From: Bactericera cockerelli
Taxonomy: Eukaryota > Arthropoda > Insecta > Hemiptera > Triozidae
Length of the DNA: 64,000 nt
NCBI GenBank assembly: GCA_024516035.1
Contig: CM044958.1
Location: 22,466,108-22,530,107, forward strand
Direction of reading: 5' to 3'
The notes below the pieces were generated by a model. The model saw nothing but the letters and a program-made list of their open reading frames with translations. It was not told the DNA's origin and did not search any database. Positions 20,209 through 31,300 of the stretch are shown here, piece by piece. How positions within the stretch are numbered: the first letter of the stretch is position 1; each line of letters opens with the position of its first letter. The translations under genes were made by a program, and so were the position numbers.

Positions 20209-22362
20209 TTAATAAAAATTCCTATTTTTATAGTATTCATTTGAACATGTGAATATCATGGATCCATCAGAACTTCTGTTTGATTTAGAGTCGTGAGAAT
20301 TATCACGTTTCTTACTTTGATGATTAAAATGGTGATATTCACGGTTCAAATACGTCTTGGGCCTAGAGTGTCTTATGTCGTAGTTGTTTGTATTCAACTG
20401 TTGATTATGATAAAACGTTCCATTATTATGATGTTGTTTAGTGTATCTTGTATATGTATACTTCCCCCCCTGTCTATTATTATTTCTATGATTATTAACT
20501 GATTGGGTATTTACTGGTTTCATATTTGAGTTTTTGTTGATGAACTTGACCGACTCTTGTTTCTCTTTACCTTGGAAAGTAACTCTAGTAGCAGAAGCAT
20601 ATGTAGGTTTATCATTGTTTAGAGCTTTCGAATTTTGATTATTAACAAGTTGATCCTTCCCCCTGATATTTTTCGTAAGCTTATTACTAAGTTTTATTTT
20701 CCCTTGTCTTCCTATGTACATTGAATCATAATAATCCCAACTATCAACAATATTTCTGGGACAATATGTTACTACATTTTTATAGGGTGTTACGAAATTA
20801 CTTATCTGTTCATTTACGTTGTTGATGTGGAGATTGTAGCTTGTGTTGTCGAATCTATCAGGAATCAGTATCAAATGGATCTTCTTGCTCTCTTCATACT
20901 TCTCTAAAATCTTCTTTATACTTTCAAGCATTTCCTTCTTGGACGACATGAAAACGTCATTCGAGCCCGCCATTAGGATTAGATGATCACATTTGTCGAT
21001 CTTCTGTATGTAGTGTTCACTAACGGATTTGAGATTAGCTTTCACATCAAATGAATGTTCAATGGTCCAGTTACTAGGGAGTTGTTTTTTTATAGTTTCC
21101 TTCATGTTGCGTACATGGCCATCTCCAACGATAAACACGTTAGCATGATTCTCCTTGATTGTTGGCTTCAAGATAGATTTCTGTGTTTCTGTGTTATTCT
21201 CTTTTGTAGTTGACTTTAAAATAGATTTTTGTGTTTTTATGGTATTCTGTTGAGATTGACATTTAGTTGTAAGTTCGATAGAGTCTTTCTGCATTCCCTG
21301 TATACTTTTTTGTAATATTTTGACCTGTGATTCTAATTGTAAGAATTTACTCATGGTCACATAAGTGTCATCTACACAGTTTTGTTTACATAAGCGTGTC
21401 TCATTGTCACTTACAGCTGCATCTTGCTGACTCAATTCTTGCTGACTGCACATTTGATTTGTAAGTATATACGGGGTGGTAGAGGTAAGATCAATAATGC
21501 TGTTTGACATGCTCGTATGTTTATTATGAAGAACTTTTTCGGGTGATCCTTTTTCTTCATTTTCCATCTTCTCTATTTGTTTTTGAAGTTTCTTTATCAT
21601 CTCCTTCTGGTCAACTATAACTTGATGATTCAGTTGAGTTTCTTGAGCATTTTCATCTAGGAGACATTTAAGTCTTTCTTCATTATTTTTGAGTTTTTCT
21701 TGGGAACTTTGAAAGTCTTTTTCATATGATGTTAGTTTGTCCAGAAGCTCTTGATTGAGAAGTTCCAAATCATCAGTTATTTTAATTTGATCGTTTAGTG
21801 CTGTGAACATTTGAATGACCATGTTATTTAACTTTCTCATATCATGTTCATGGGTTTCATTAATTTTTTGATTGATGATGTTGATTTCAGCTCTAAGATG
21901 CACGTAAAGATCCTGGATTTCGTGCTGCGGCTCTATTTGTTCCAGTTCTCTAATGGTGCTATTCAATACGTCATCATTAGAGTTGTTGAATGTGGACTCG
22001 ATAGTTTTGTTAGTTTGATCCATGCAGTTTTCATAGACAGAAACATTGACTGATAAATTTAGAGGATCAACTTTGTTTGTTTTATTGCTATTTATCAAAT
22101 ATTCTGGGGGAAATGGCTTGGGCTGTTTAGAACAAAATAAGATGTCATCGTGGACATTTTTCACACCCACAAATTTAAAAATTGCACCATTTTTGTCAGG
22201 TTTTATTCTTCTTTTTACAATAATGTTTCCTTGGCATTTATTGTTAATACATTTGAAGATAGTATTTCCACTGCTTACCTCGTGTGAAAACATATAGCAA
22301 CATCCAAGTCGAACTATGAAATTTTCACCATTTTTTTGCACAACTTTGAGTTCGCCTGCCAT
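20209..22362 (-). CDS. LINE ORF1: FLYWCH-like finger, coiled coil, SGNH-esterase-like domain (717 aa)
   Basis: Nucleic-acid-binding/chaperone protein of the LINE. Residues about 10-75 contain GCCYMFSHEV, IFKCINNKCQGNIIVKRR and a late His (KNVHDD), a FLYWCH-type zinc finger pattern. About 165-300 is a Lys/Glu/Gln-rich coiled coil. About 415-560 reads VFIVGDGHVRNM, LILMAGSNDVF and DNTSYNLHINNVNEQI, the block layout of SGNH hydrolases, but the nucleophile Ser of GDS is Gly (GDG). The C-terminal 130 residues are rich in Asn, Arg, Lys, His and Tyr. CR1-family ORF1 esterase domains are known; an attached FLYWCH finger is unfamiliar to me. Confidence 0.78.
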   Translation of the reverse strand: MAGELKVVQKNGENFIVRLGCCYMFSHEVSSGNTIFKCINNKCQGNIIVKRRIKPDKNGAIFKFVGVKNVHDDILFCSKQPKPFPPEYLINSNKTNKVDPLNLSVNVSVYENCMDQTNKTIESTFNNSNDDVLNSTIRELEQIEPQHEIQDLYVHLRAEINIINQKINETHEHDMRKLNNMVIQMFTALNDQIKITDDLELLNQELLDKLTSYEKDFQSSQEKLKNNEERLKCLLDENAQETQLNHQVIVDQKEMIKKLQKQIEKMENEEKGSPEKVLHNKHTSMSNSIIDLTSTTPYILTNQMCSQQELSQQDAAVSDNETRLCKQNCVDDTYVTMSKFLQLESQVKILQKSIQGMQKDSIELTTKCQSQQNTIKTQKSILKSTTKENNTETQKSILKPTIKENHANVFIVGDGHVRNMKETIKKQLPSNWTIEHSFDVKANLKSVSEHYIQKIDKCDHLILMAGSNDVFMSSKKEMLESIKKILEKYEESKKIHLILIPDRFDNTSYNLHINNVNEQISNFVTPYKNVVTYCPRNIVDSWDYYDSMYIGRQGKIKLSNKLTKNIRGKDQLVNNQNSKALNNDKPTYASATRVTFQGKEKQESVKFINKNSNMKPVNTQSVNNHRNNNRQGGKYTYTRYTKQHHNNGTFYHNQQLNTNNYDIRHSRPKTYLNREYHHFNHQSKKRDNSHDSKSNRSSDGSMIFTCSNEYYKNRNFY

Positions 22363-22472
22363 CTTGAACCATCCAGTACACTACACTTGTTGAAAAAACA
22401 CACGGTGGTTTGCGATAATATTATAAACAATGCAAAATGGTTTTTTTTTTATCGAAAGTATTACGATTTTAT

Positions 22473-22572
22473 NNNNNNNNNNNNNNNNNNNNNNNNNNNN
22501 NNNNNNNNNNNNNNNNNNNNNNNNNNNNNNNNNNNNNNNNNNNNNNNNNNNNNNNNNNNNNNNNNNNNNNNN
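22473..22572. other. Assembly gap, exactly 100 N
   Basis: One hundred N bases. This length is the usual placeholder for a scaffold join of unknown size (convention). The left flank is inside the 5' region of a LINE and the right flank is inside a 185-bp tandem repeat; neither supports contiguity. Confidence 0.99.
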
Positions 22573-22930
22573 CGCGACGACCTATCAACTCAAAGCGAGA
22601 AAGTTTTAGCCAAGGGTTCGAGCTTTCAATTGACATATCGATCGCGAATTTCTGATGAGCCGTTCTTGAGCTACGCCGGGTAAGGTAAAAAAATGGATGG
22701 GTAACATGTAAAATATTCACGTTTTTTGACCTAAATGACATTTTTTCTCGAAATTTGAAGTGACGACCTATCAACTCAGAGCGAGAAAGTTTTAGGCAAG
22801 GGTTTAGGCTTTCATTTGACATATTGATCGCGAAATTCTGATGAGCCATTCTTGAGCTACGCCGGGGAAGACCAGAAAATAGATGGGCGACAAAAAATAT
22901 TCAGGTTTTTTTTCAAACCTAAATGACATT
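22573..22930 (+). repeat. Satellite-like 185-bp tandem repeat at contig edge
   Basis: gacgacctatcaactca starts at 22577 and again at about 22761; the rest of the unit (gagaaagttttag, gatgagcc(g/a)ttcttgagc, acctaaatgacatttt) is shared. Fewer than two units are visible before it dissolves into GT repeats. Confidence 0.75.
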
Positions 22931-22988
22931 TTGTGTGTGTGTGTGTGTTGTGTGGTTGGTGTGTGTGTGTGTGGTGTGGTGTGTGTGT

Positions 22989-23069
<81 letters not shown>

Positions 23070-23330
23070 GTGTGTGTGTGTGTGTGTGTGGTGTGTGTGT
23101 GGTGTGTGTGTGTGGTGGGGTGTGTGTTGGTGTGTGTGTGTGTGTGTGTGTGTGTGTTGTGTGTGTGGGTGTGTGGTTGTGTTTGTGGTGTGGTGTGTTT
23201 TGTGGGGTGGTGTGTGTGGTGTGTGGTGTGTGGTGTGTGTGTGGTGTGTGTGTGGTGTGGTGTGGTGTTGGTGTGGTGTGGTGTGTGTGTGTGTGTGGGT
23301 GGGTGGGTGTGTGTGCGTGTGCGTTGTGTG
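22931..23330. repeat. (GT)n microsatellite, interrupted
   Basis: About 400 bp of GT dinucleotides with scattered G and T insertions. The long reading frames across it (CVCVCV / HTHTHT) are artefacts. Confidence 0.95.
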
Positions 23331-23412
23331 TGTTTGATGGGCTGGCGAAGCGGCGGGTGTAACCCGCTAGTCTTCAATAAATCGATCATGACAAAAAAGA
23401 GACTTTGCTAAT

Positions 23413-24060
23413 ACTGTCCGAATAAGACTGAAAAAACTTTTATCCATCAGTGTGGTCATTTCATCAAATAATACAATAACGTATCTATTCAAGGGCGGCC
23501 TTGAGATTTTACTTCTCTCAACGGAAGTCATAAACCACTCTCTAAATTCCAATCAGTAGATTTGAGTGAGTTGGAAAAAAAAAACGCTCACGCTAGGAAT
23601 CGAACCCATAGTACTGTCCGAATAGAACTAACAAGACTTTTATCCATTAGTATTGTCATTTCATGAAATAATACAATAAAGTAGCTATTCAAGGGCGGCC
23701 TTGAGATTTTACTTTTCTCAACGGAAGTTATAAACCACTCTCTAAATTCCAATCAGTAGATTTGAGTGAGTTGAAAAAATAACTTTATCAGAAAAAATAA
23801 CATGTATCCATCAGTGTGGTCATTTCATAAAATTATACAATAAAGTATCTATTCATGGGCGGCCTTGAGATTTTACTTCTCTCAACGGAAGTTACAAACC
23901 ACACTCTAAATTCCAATCATTAGATTTGAGTGAGTTGGAAAAAATAACGCTCACGCTAGGAATCGAACCCAGGTCACCATGTGTGCAATGCCTAGCGCGC
24001 TAACTCGCTCTGCCACAGTGACTACGAGTTGAAAAAATAACGCTCACGCTAGGAATCGAA
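23413..24060 (-). repeat. Three tandem copies of a about 200-bp unit with tRNA-like SINE heads
   Basis: ttttatccatcagtgtggtc ... gggcggccttgagattttac ... gatttgagtgagttg occurs at about 23433, 23636 and 23803. The third copy ends in a minus-strand tRNA-like head (ctaggaatcgaacccaggtc, gctctgccacagtgac), repeated at 24035-24060. Confidence 0.72.
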
Positions 24061-24102
24061 CCCTGGGCATGTGGAGTGCCGAGCACCGGGGCTCCGTCCC
24101 AA

Positions 24103-24333
24103 TCACAACTCGTCGGACCTCCACTTGTGGGCTGCTTCCTTCCTCGCGTCCGGCACCAGCTGACTCTTGACCCCGCCCAGCACATTGCTGGTGGCTTTGG
24201 ACGCCAGGATGATGGGCGTGAGGGCGGTGGGCGGAATCTGGCGCAGCACCCCGCCCACGGCGCCGACTGCGCCCTTGGCCTCGTGCTCCTCGGAGGCCAC
24301 GCGCAGCAGAGTCTGCGCAGTCTCACCGAAACC
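24103..24333 (-). CDS. Atg2: Atg2 exon w32, C-terminal exon and stop
   Basis: 231 nt to TGA (24103-24105), acceptor tctctcccag. Encodes GFGETAQTLLRVASEEHEAK, GAVGAVGGVLRQIPPTALTP, SNVLGGVKSQLVPDARKEA and KWRSDEL-stop. Vertebrate ATG2A ends KWRSDSAQD (recalled). A SINE begins about 45 bp below the stop, so the 3' UTR is short or repeat-derived; no convincing polyadenylation signal was identified. Confidence 0.95.
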   Translation of the reverse strand, partial: GFGETAQTLLRVASEEHEAKGAVGAVGGVLRQIPPTALTPIILASKATSNVLGGVKSQLVPDARKEAAHKWRSDEL

Positions 24334-25318
24334 CTGGGAGAGAGGGTCAAGGTGATTCATGAGTTTGTATTTTGCATGGAGGAATAAAAATAAGGGTTGG
24401 GTGGAAGAGATTGCCACAGGCAATAACCCCGCCCTTTAGGTAGGACATTTCTCTCTTTATTTCCTTCTTGTATATTTGTTTAATCTTTTTGTTTTTCTTT
24501 ATATTTCATTGTGTTCTACTGTATATATTTTTTGTTCTACCTAATAAAGCTTAAAAAAAAAGTTCTGGAGACCTCGTAATGACTCTCACTGGTCACCTAA
24601 ACAATCTGACAACAGCTATCCAATATGGCTACCATTAATTCTTTTAAAAACATGTAAACCTAAAGAAGAAAAATTAATTTGTTATTGTTGTGATTTCCGT
24701 TTTCATTTTAGAATAATTAAAATGTATTTATTTATTATTTAACAAATTATCATTCATTTAACAAATTATTTCCGTTTTGATTGCTTAGTTTAGGGTCAGT
24801 TCAGATTAGGGCGAAAAATTAATTATTAGAATTCTTAAAATATTATAGGCGAAGGAAGTACAGCTTAAATTAGGACAAAGGTTGGTTTTAAAACCCAGCA
24901 ACTTATGGAATTTTATCTTCAATCACTAAAAAAATAATAAATGTAACTTAAAATAGATTGAACGGATTCGAGCATCCATATATTATGTTCCATAATAACG
25001 GTCAGCTATTGGTTTTCTTCTTATTCCGTAAATTTTTTATGGCAGCTTTGGGAGTGATCTAATATTTAATCGAACATAACAAATATTAGTGAAGATAATT
25101 AATATTCGATATTTTATCGAACATAATAAATAGGACACACTGCATCCCACGACACAAGGACCATACTTCATGGCCTTAGTGTGAGATGGCAACAGTCAAA
25201 AGAAACTAGCATAAGTTCAGTTAAAATATTATGAACTATGTAAACTGTCATTGTTATACTCGTATATATTTGAACCACTTACTTGTCCTGTATTAAAAAA
25301 AAAAAATTAAATATTATG

Positions 25319-25350
<32 letters not shown>

Positions 25351-28300
25351 ATAATAAATATTATGTTCGATTTAATTCAAATCTCTAACTGTCACTTTTT
25401 TTTGACAGTGAATATAACAAGGTTCTGAATGTTTTATTCACTCAAAATAAATTTCATTCGCTAAAAATGAGTTTCATTCAAACATTTTTTCTGCCGTAAA
25501 TTTGTTTGAGAAAAAGAAAACTTTATGAAAAAATAAAAAAAGAAAATCCCTACAATCCCACATACCTCTCTCATGAGGGTCAGAGCATTGGTCACGCCCT
25601 CCCTGATGTCTGCGGGCTGACAATGCCTCTGCTTCTTCTTGCTGGAACTCCTCCTATGCCGCCTCACGCTAGGGCCTGGCGACACCATGTCGAATGCTGT
25701 CTCCGCTACCGTCTGGAATGCGATGGCGACATTTTACTTTAGAGTGAATTTTATTATTTCCAGTATTATTAATATATATTTTTTTAAATAGTATTCATAA
25801 CATTATTTTTAAGTATTTAAATGAACAGTGGACCTTATTTACACAACGAAATATGACCCAAATAGAGTGTAAATACATAAATAATCAACGTGAAAGATTT
25901 TTGTTCAGCTATAATATACTCAAAAATACCAGACGCACACAATATGTAAAGGATGTGAGTAGCTGTTTTGTGAGTTTTCAGCAAATGGAGTGTAAACCCC
26001 CCATCGGATGACTATGCAGTTGAAAGCGACGTTAAACCAAAAAAAAAAGAGGCTACTCACTTGAATGGCCATGACGATTCTAGCGGTCAGTTCTAGAGCC
26101 GCCATGGCTGTGGAAGTAGTGAAGGAGTTGGCACCTCTCTGTAGTCCTCGCACGATCCGCCCGTCTTTCTGGTACTGCTCTATGGGCAGCCAGAACAGAT
26201 CCCGGATACCTGGGGGAGAAAGTAAGTGAACAATGGTGTAAAATGTATGTAATATTGTAATAACTTAGCTTGTAGATTGATTCAAAATATTTTAAAATAA
26301 ATTAATATAATTTTTTAAATAAATAATATTCATAACATTATTTTTGAGTATTTAAATGAAGAGTGGACTTTTTTTACACAGCGAAATAGGAACTAAATAG
26401 AGTGGCTACCAGCATAGAATCTGATATAAATAAAGAAAACAATGCACTGATACCTCCTCAAGGGTTATCAGAGAGTCTATTTATACCACCGGCGCGCGGC
26501 GTAGCACTAATATAAACTAAACCCTTTTGCCAACAGTTCAAAAAAACTCTCATAATTATAACTATTTGACAAAAAAAAGGGGTTTTTGGGGACAGGTAAT
26601 AGACAGGACATAATGGGACAGATAATATACGCCGAGACTTTACCTTGTGCCAGCTGTACGAGAGAGTACATGGGTCCAACACCTCCCAGGAGGGAAGGCA
26701 GCTGATTCTTGTAGATGTCCTGCGACCACTCAGTCTGGATGAAAGACAGGAGCTTGTTTAAGCCCAAGAGTCTGGAACCAAAACATGTTATTTGAAATTT
26801 GATTATTATTACATTTATGCAAGAGACATTTATTAGGAGAAAAAGTTTATTTTATTGTTTTTCCTTCTATTTTCGAACAGTAATGTCTATCTACAATTCT
26901 ACACAATGATTCATTATGTAATCATATGACTTTAGCCCTTCGGTATGAAAAATAAAAAATATGTGTGCGTCACAGATCCCTTATTTAATGTAGGTATACA
27001 CATGCTCACAAAATATCTAGTTCCTTTATGTTCCCTTGTAGTAGTCACCAATCCCGAGTGAGTTAACGCACTAGGCATTGCACGAACGATGACCAAGGTT
27101 CGATCCCTAGCCTGGCAGGATTTTTTCGGCTCTGTACTAGGATGTCCGGGAAAAATGAGTTGCTACTTTAATGTGAGCAGCGATCAGTGGCGGAATTATG
27201 GACAAATGTTACACAAGAATATAAAAGGAGAAGAAAAAGTCCCATAATTCTGCGCTACCCATTAATATTGTTGTGTAATAACACAAAGACACACACATTT
27301 ATAATTATTTATTTATTATTTAGTTCCGTTGTCACCGAAAGGGAGAGAAAAAAAAAGAAGAAAATATATCGACCTATGATTATTTTAAATACATAATAGG
27401 TAATTTAACAAGAATTCATTGCTATAGAGATAACATTTTATAAAATTCGGATAAACATAACCTCACGATGGTTATTTTATTTTCCCCTTCATTTCTTTCT
27501 AAATATTAGATTCCTTTTTTCCGACAGGTCATTCAAAATTATATGTCCAGACGATTCGTCAAATAAAATAAAATGATGAATGAACTCAAGACCCCCTAAA
27601 AGTAGTAAAGATATTGTACTTCAAGGGGATTGTAATGAAAAAACTGTAGAATGAAATTATTAATAATAATAATAATATCGCCTTATTTATACTGCCCGAT
27701 TAAGACTATTAAAGTCCCATTATTCCAGCAGTAAGCCCAAGACATATTATTATGTGGTAAAAATCCCAAATGGGAGGATAACTTGTCATGTACCGGCTGG
27801 GTTTCGAACCCACGACATCTGGATTTTCTGGATTCACAGAGTGCCGCTTTTACCACTGAGCTACCGGGACATTCCTAAAAAAAGAAAGAAAAAAAAGAAC
27901 TCACCCATGTCGGTGGTTGATTTTTTTCAGTCTTATTTCGGAGCAGTTGAGCTGGGCCAGTCCCATGAGGATGCCAGCTAGCGGCCCATGTGACATGTCC
28001 ACGTGTTTGCCTTGGTAGTCCAGGCGGATCAGAACCTCCGGCGAGAACACGAAGCTCCTGCAACACAGGTCATTCAGTCAACCCATCCATCAAATCCATA
28101 AGGGTTGGGTGGAAGAGATTGCCTAAGGCAATAACCCCGCCCTTTAGTTAGGACATTATATTATGTATATATTTTTTTTCTTCTATTTTATGTATTTTTC
28201 GCCAGCCTCCGTGGCGTAATGGTTGTGACTACTGCCCGTAGTCCAGAGTTCCCGAGTTCAACTCCCGGCTGGGGCAGACTTTTCGAAGAAAATTCTGTTC

Positions 28301-31300
28301 CATCCAAACACGTGAGGCTGGCATTTCCGGCCCTACTCAGGCTGGGTGAGGTTAATGTGGGTAGCTGGTACGATTCCCAGCGAATGGAGGGTAAAACCCC
28401 CGTCCTAATCCAGGACGTTAAATCAAATAGAATCGTTAGCGTTAGGAAGGGCATCCAGCCATAAAAAACGTGCTCCACCCTACCAACCTCAACCATGAGG
28501 TTGAACAATGCCGACCCCAAAAGCAACATAAGCTAATATGGGATAAAGGAAAGGGAGATATATATATTATATTGTATTTTAAATTGTAATTATTTGTATT
28601 GTATATAATATGTCCTATCAATAAAGTGTAAATAAATAAAAAAAAAAATCTATAAATAAAATCTAGTCCTTCTTTGAAAAATCTGGATCCGAGCCCGAAT
28701 TCAAATAACCATCATCAGGGCATCAAGTATGTGTATCAGAGGAGCCCGGACCAGATTCCGTTCTGGGGAAATCCTAGGTTATGAAGATTACTAAGACCAG
28801 GGCACAAATGTAAATATTGATATGTTGATTATTTTAGAGAGAAACAATTAAAATTTATTATTTTAACGGACTGCTACAAAATTGTAGTTGCCTTTCGGAC
28901 ACAGCATTAAAATCAATCAAAGACATTGTATACATAGATTTTTTTTTCTTTTTCTTCTTTCTGGTGAGGTTCATAGTTAATTGTCTAGATTTTGTTTGTT
29001 TATACTATCACAACATTAATATTACTGATGTGTCTACCCTCTTTGGATATGACAGTTCGATATCTATCACTTGATGTCAAACCGTATCGTCAACAACAAA
29101 CAAAAAAAAAACAGTAATAATGACACAGTGGAGTTGAGACATAATAAAATAGTGACCTAAACACAAAAATCATCAACCCCATAATGGTCATTGTTTTGTC
29201 CGTTAGTAGTTATCACGATTCTTCTAAACAAACTTTCGATTTCGAAAAAAGTTTTAATTTAGAGAAGAAATTCAATGGCGATATTTGAAGGTTTTATTTC
29301 AATATACTTTGATTTTTTCATCAATATTCGGTGAAAATTGTGGCAGCTTGGCTTCTTTATGAATAATTATGTGACTTATTTGTTAACTATATGGGTTTCT
29401 CAGGATTTACTCGATAACTGCAAGGGTTTGTTGGAACTTACTTGATAAAAATAGGGGATTTCTTAGAGGAAGAACTAATGGTGGGGGAAGAGTCAGCGCT
29501 ACTCACTGAGGAGGTGTCCGACAGGTTGTCCTGGTCGTCTGAAATAATACAATTAATTCAAAATTCCTAGGTGAAATAAAATCTTGATAAAAAAAGACCT
29601 AGAAAGAAGATTTAAAAAAACATAATACGTGCACCGAGGCGGTTAAAAAATGTATGGATAAACATCCTAGAACAGATTGAGAATTTTGATTTTTTTTTTT
29701 TTTAATTCTATTTATTACCGAGAGGCACGCTTCCTCTCGGTAATGAGTTGGAAGAAATATTTTACCTTTGAAATATAGTAATATCTAAGAGCCAATGATA
29801 CAACATGATATTCCTAACTTACCTTGGGGTAAATGTGCAAATTTATTTATTACATTATAATATTGCTACTGATTTTAAAATAATAGAATGGTACCCTTTC
29901 TCAAAGTTAAAAAAAAACTTTGTTGGGAAAGGGGAATTTGATTGTTTTTTATTTGTTCATAAAATTATTTAACAAAATGTATCATCTTCTACGAAAATAA
30001 TTCTCCCTTACTGAGGTATGATCAATTCATTCAATATTTGCTGCTAGGTTGAACGAGTTTTTATTCTGTTTATTCTGTACTTCAAAAAGTAAGTCAGAAA
30101 GACGAACAATATGATCTATTTACTCTTTATTGTTCAAGCAGTAAACTGAATATATCAAACTCAATAGCGAGATCGATAAGATGACGGACTTACAACCTGG
30201 AGATTGGTAGTGTGGGTTCCAGATATATGCCAAATATTAGCGATTTTTGTGTGGTCTGACTTTCACACAATCATGATTGAGACTAATATGAAAAGGGAAA
30301 CATTAACTCACCTGCCATGCCTGCCGACAGCTCAGAGGCAAAGGTAAACAGGAATAGAATAGCGTCCTGGTCTATGTTGAGTCGTAGAGGAAGCAATGAG
30401 ACCTTGATGCAGCTTTCCAGCTCGTCCCTCGCGTGCTCACTCTTCGTATGGAGAGCTTTGAGAACTACCTGCAAGCACAAGCAGGGGATAATTAGAAAAA
30501 AAATTCATGTAGGTGGATATCTCCTCAGAACGAATTTGGACACATAAATTTAATGTTTGTTGTGCCCCATTATCCCAGCCTCCGTTACGTGATGATTGAG
30601 ACTACTGCGCGTAGTCCAGAGATCCCGAGTTCGATCCCCGGTTGGGGCACTTTTGGAAGAAAATACTGTTCACTCCAAACACGTGAGACTGGCATTTCCG
30701 GGCCTTGCTTAAGTCGCTATAGACAATTATTACAGGGTGATTGTTCCATTGTAAATAACGAGGAAACCAGTGACACAAACATGAGAACATACCAATCTAG
30801 CAATTGTAATTATAAAAATTATTTTAGCATTGTTAATCATGTTTTATTTAAAATGTACAAATGAAATGTTTTTTAAAAGAAAAATAGTCGAGCTGGCTTT
30901 GCATGCTTTTACTCTGAGGCATGGTATTTAAAACAGCGAGCGAATTTTCATCACTACCACTTCCAAATCCAGTGCGTTCTTGGTGCAATACAAATACAGC
31001 GCGGGAATACAGCGAGTGTACTGGGCACACTTCTAATTTGTGCTAGAATGGAAGTTGAGTTTTACTGATAATAAACTTGACTACTTATTGTTTTATATCT
31101 TCTTCTTTTACTCTGTCTTACCCCGCTTGAGCAGGGTCGACGTTGTTCAACCTCATGGTTGAGGATGGTTGGTTTTGGCACATTTTTTACGGCTGGATGC
31201 CCTTCCTAACGCCAACGATTCTATTTGGTTTTAACGTCCTGATCTGGACGGGGGTGTTACCCTCCATTCGCTGGGAATCGTACCAGCTACCCACATTAAC

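Larger units (their letters stand above)
16328..22472 (-). mobile_element. Near-complete CR1/Jockey-type LINE
   Basis: Read on the minus strand: 5' region (22472-22363, cut by the gap), ORF1 (22362-20209), a 59-bp spacer, ORF2 (20149-16638, one frameshift), 3' UTR and a 3' end of about six TTCTA repeats (16328-16357) abutting the 30-bp array. A short tandem 3' tail, an esterase-like ORF1 domain and an APE-RT ORF2 fit the CR1/L2 branch (family knowledge). Confidence 0.85.

Noticed and set aside
22883..23411. 150-residue ORFs rich in Cys-Val or His-Thr
   Set aside because: Direct translation of an interrupted GT microsatellite.
28188..28529. ORFs of 80-142 residues with YGWMPFLTPTILF or similar text recurring at 28 kb, 31 kb, 32 kb, 42 kb and 51 kb
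   Set aside because: All are translations of family B SINEs.
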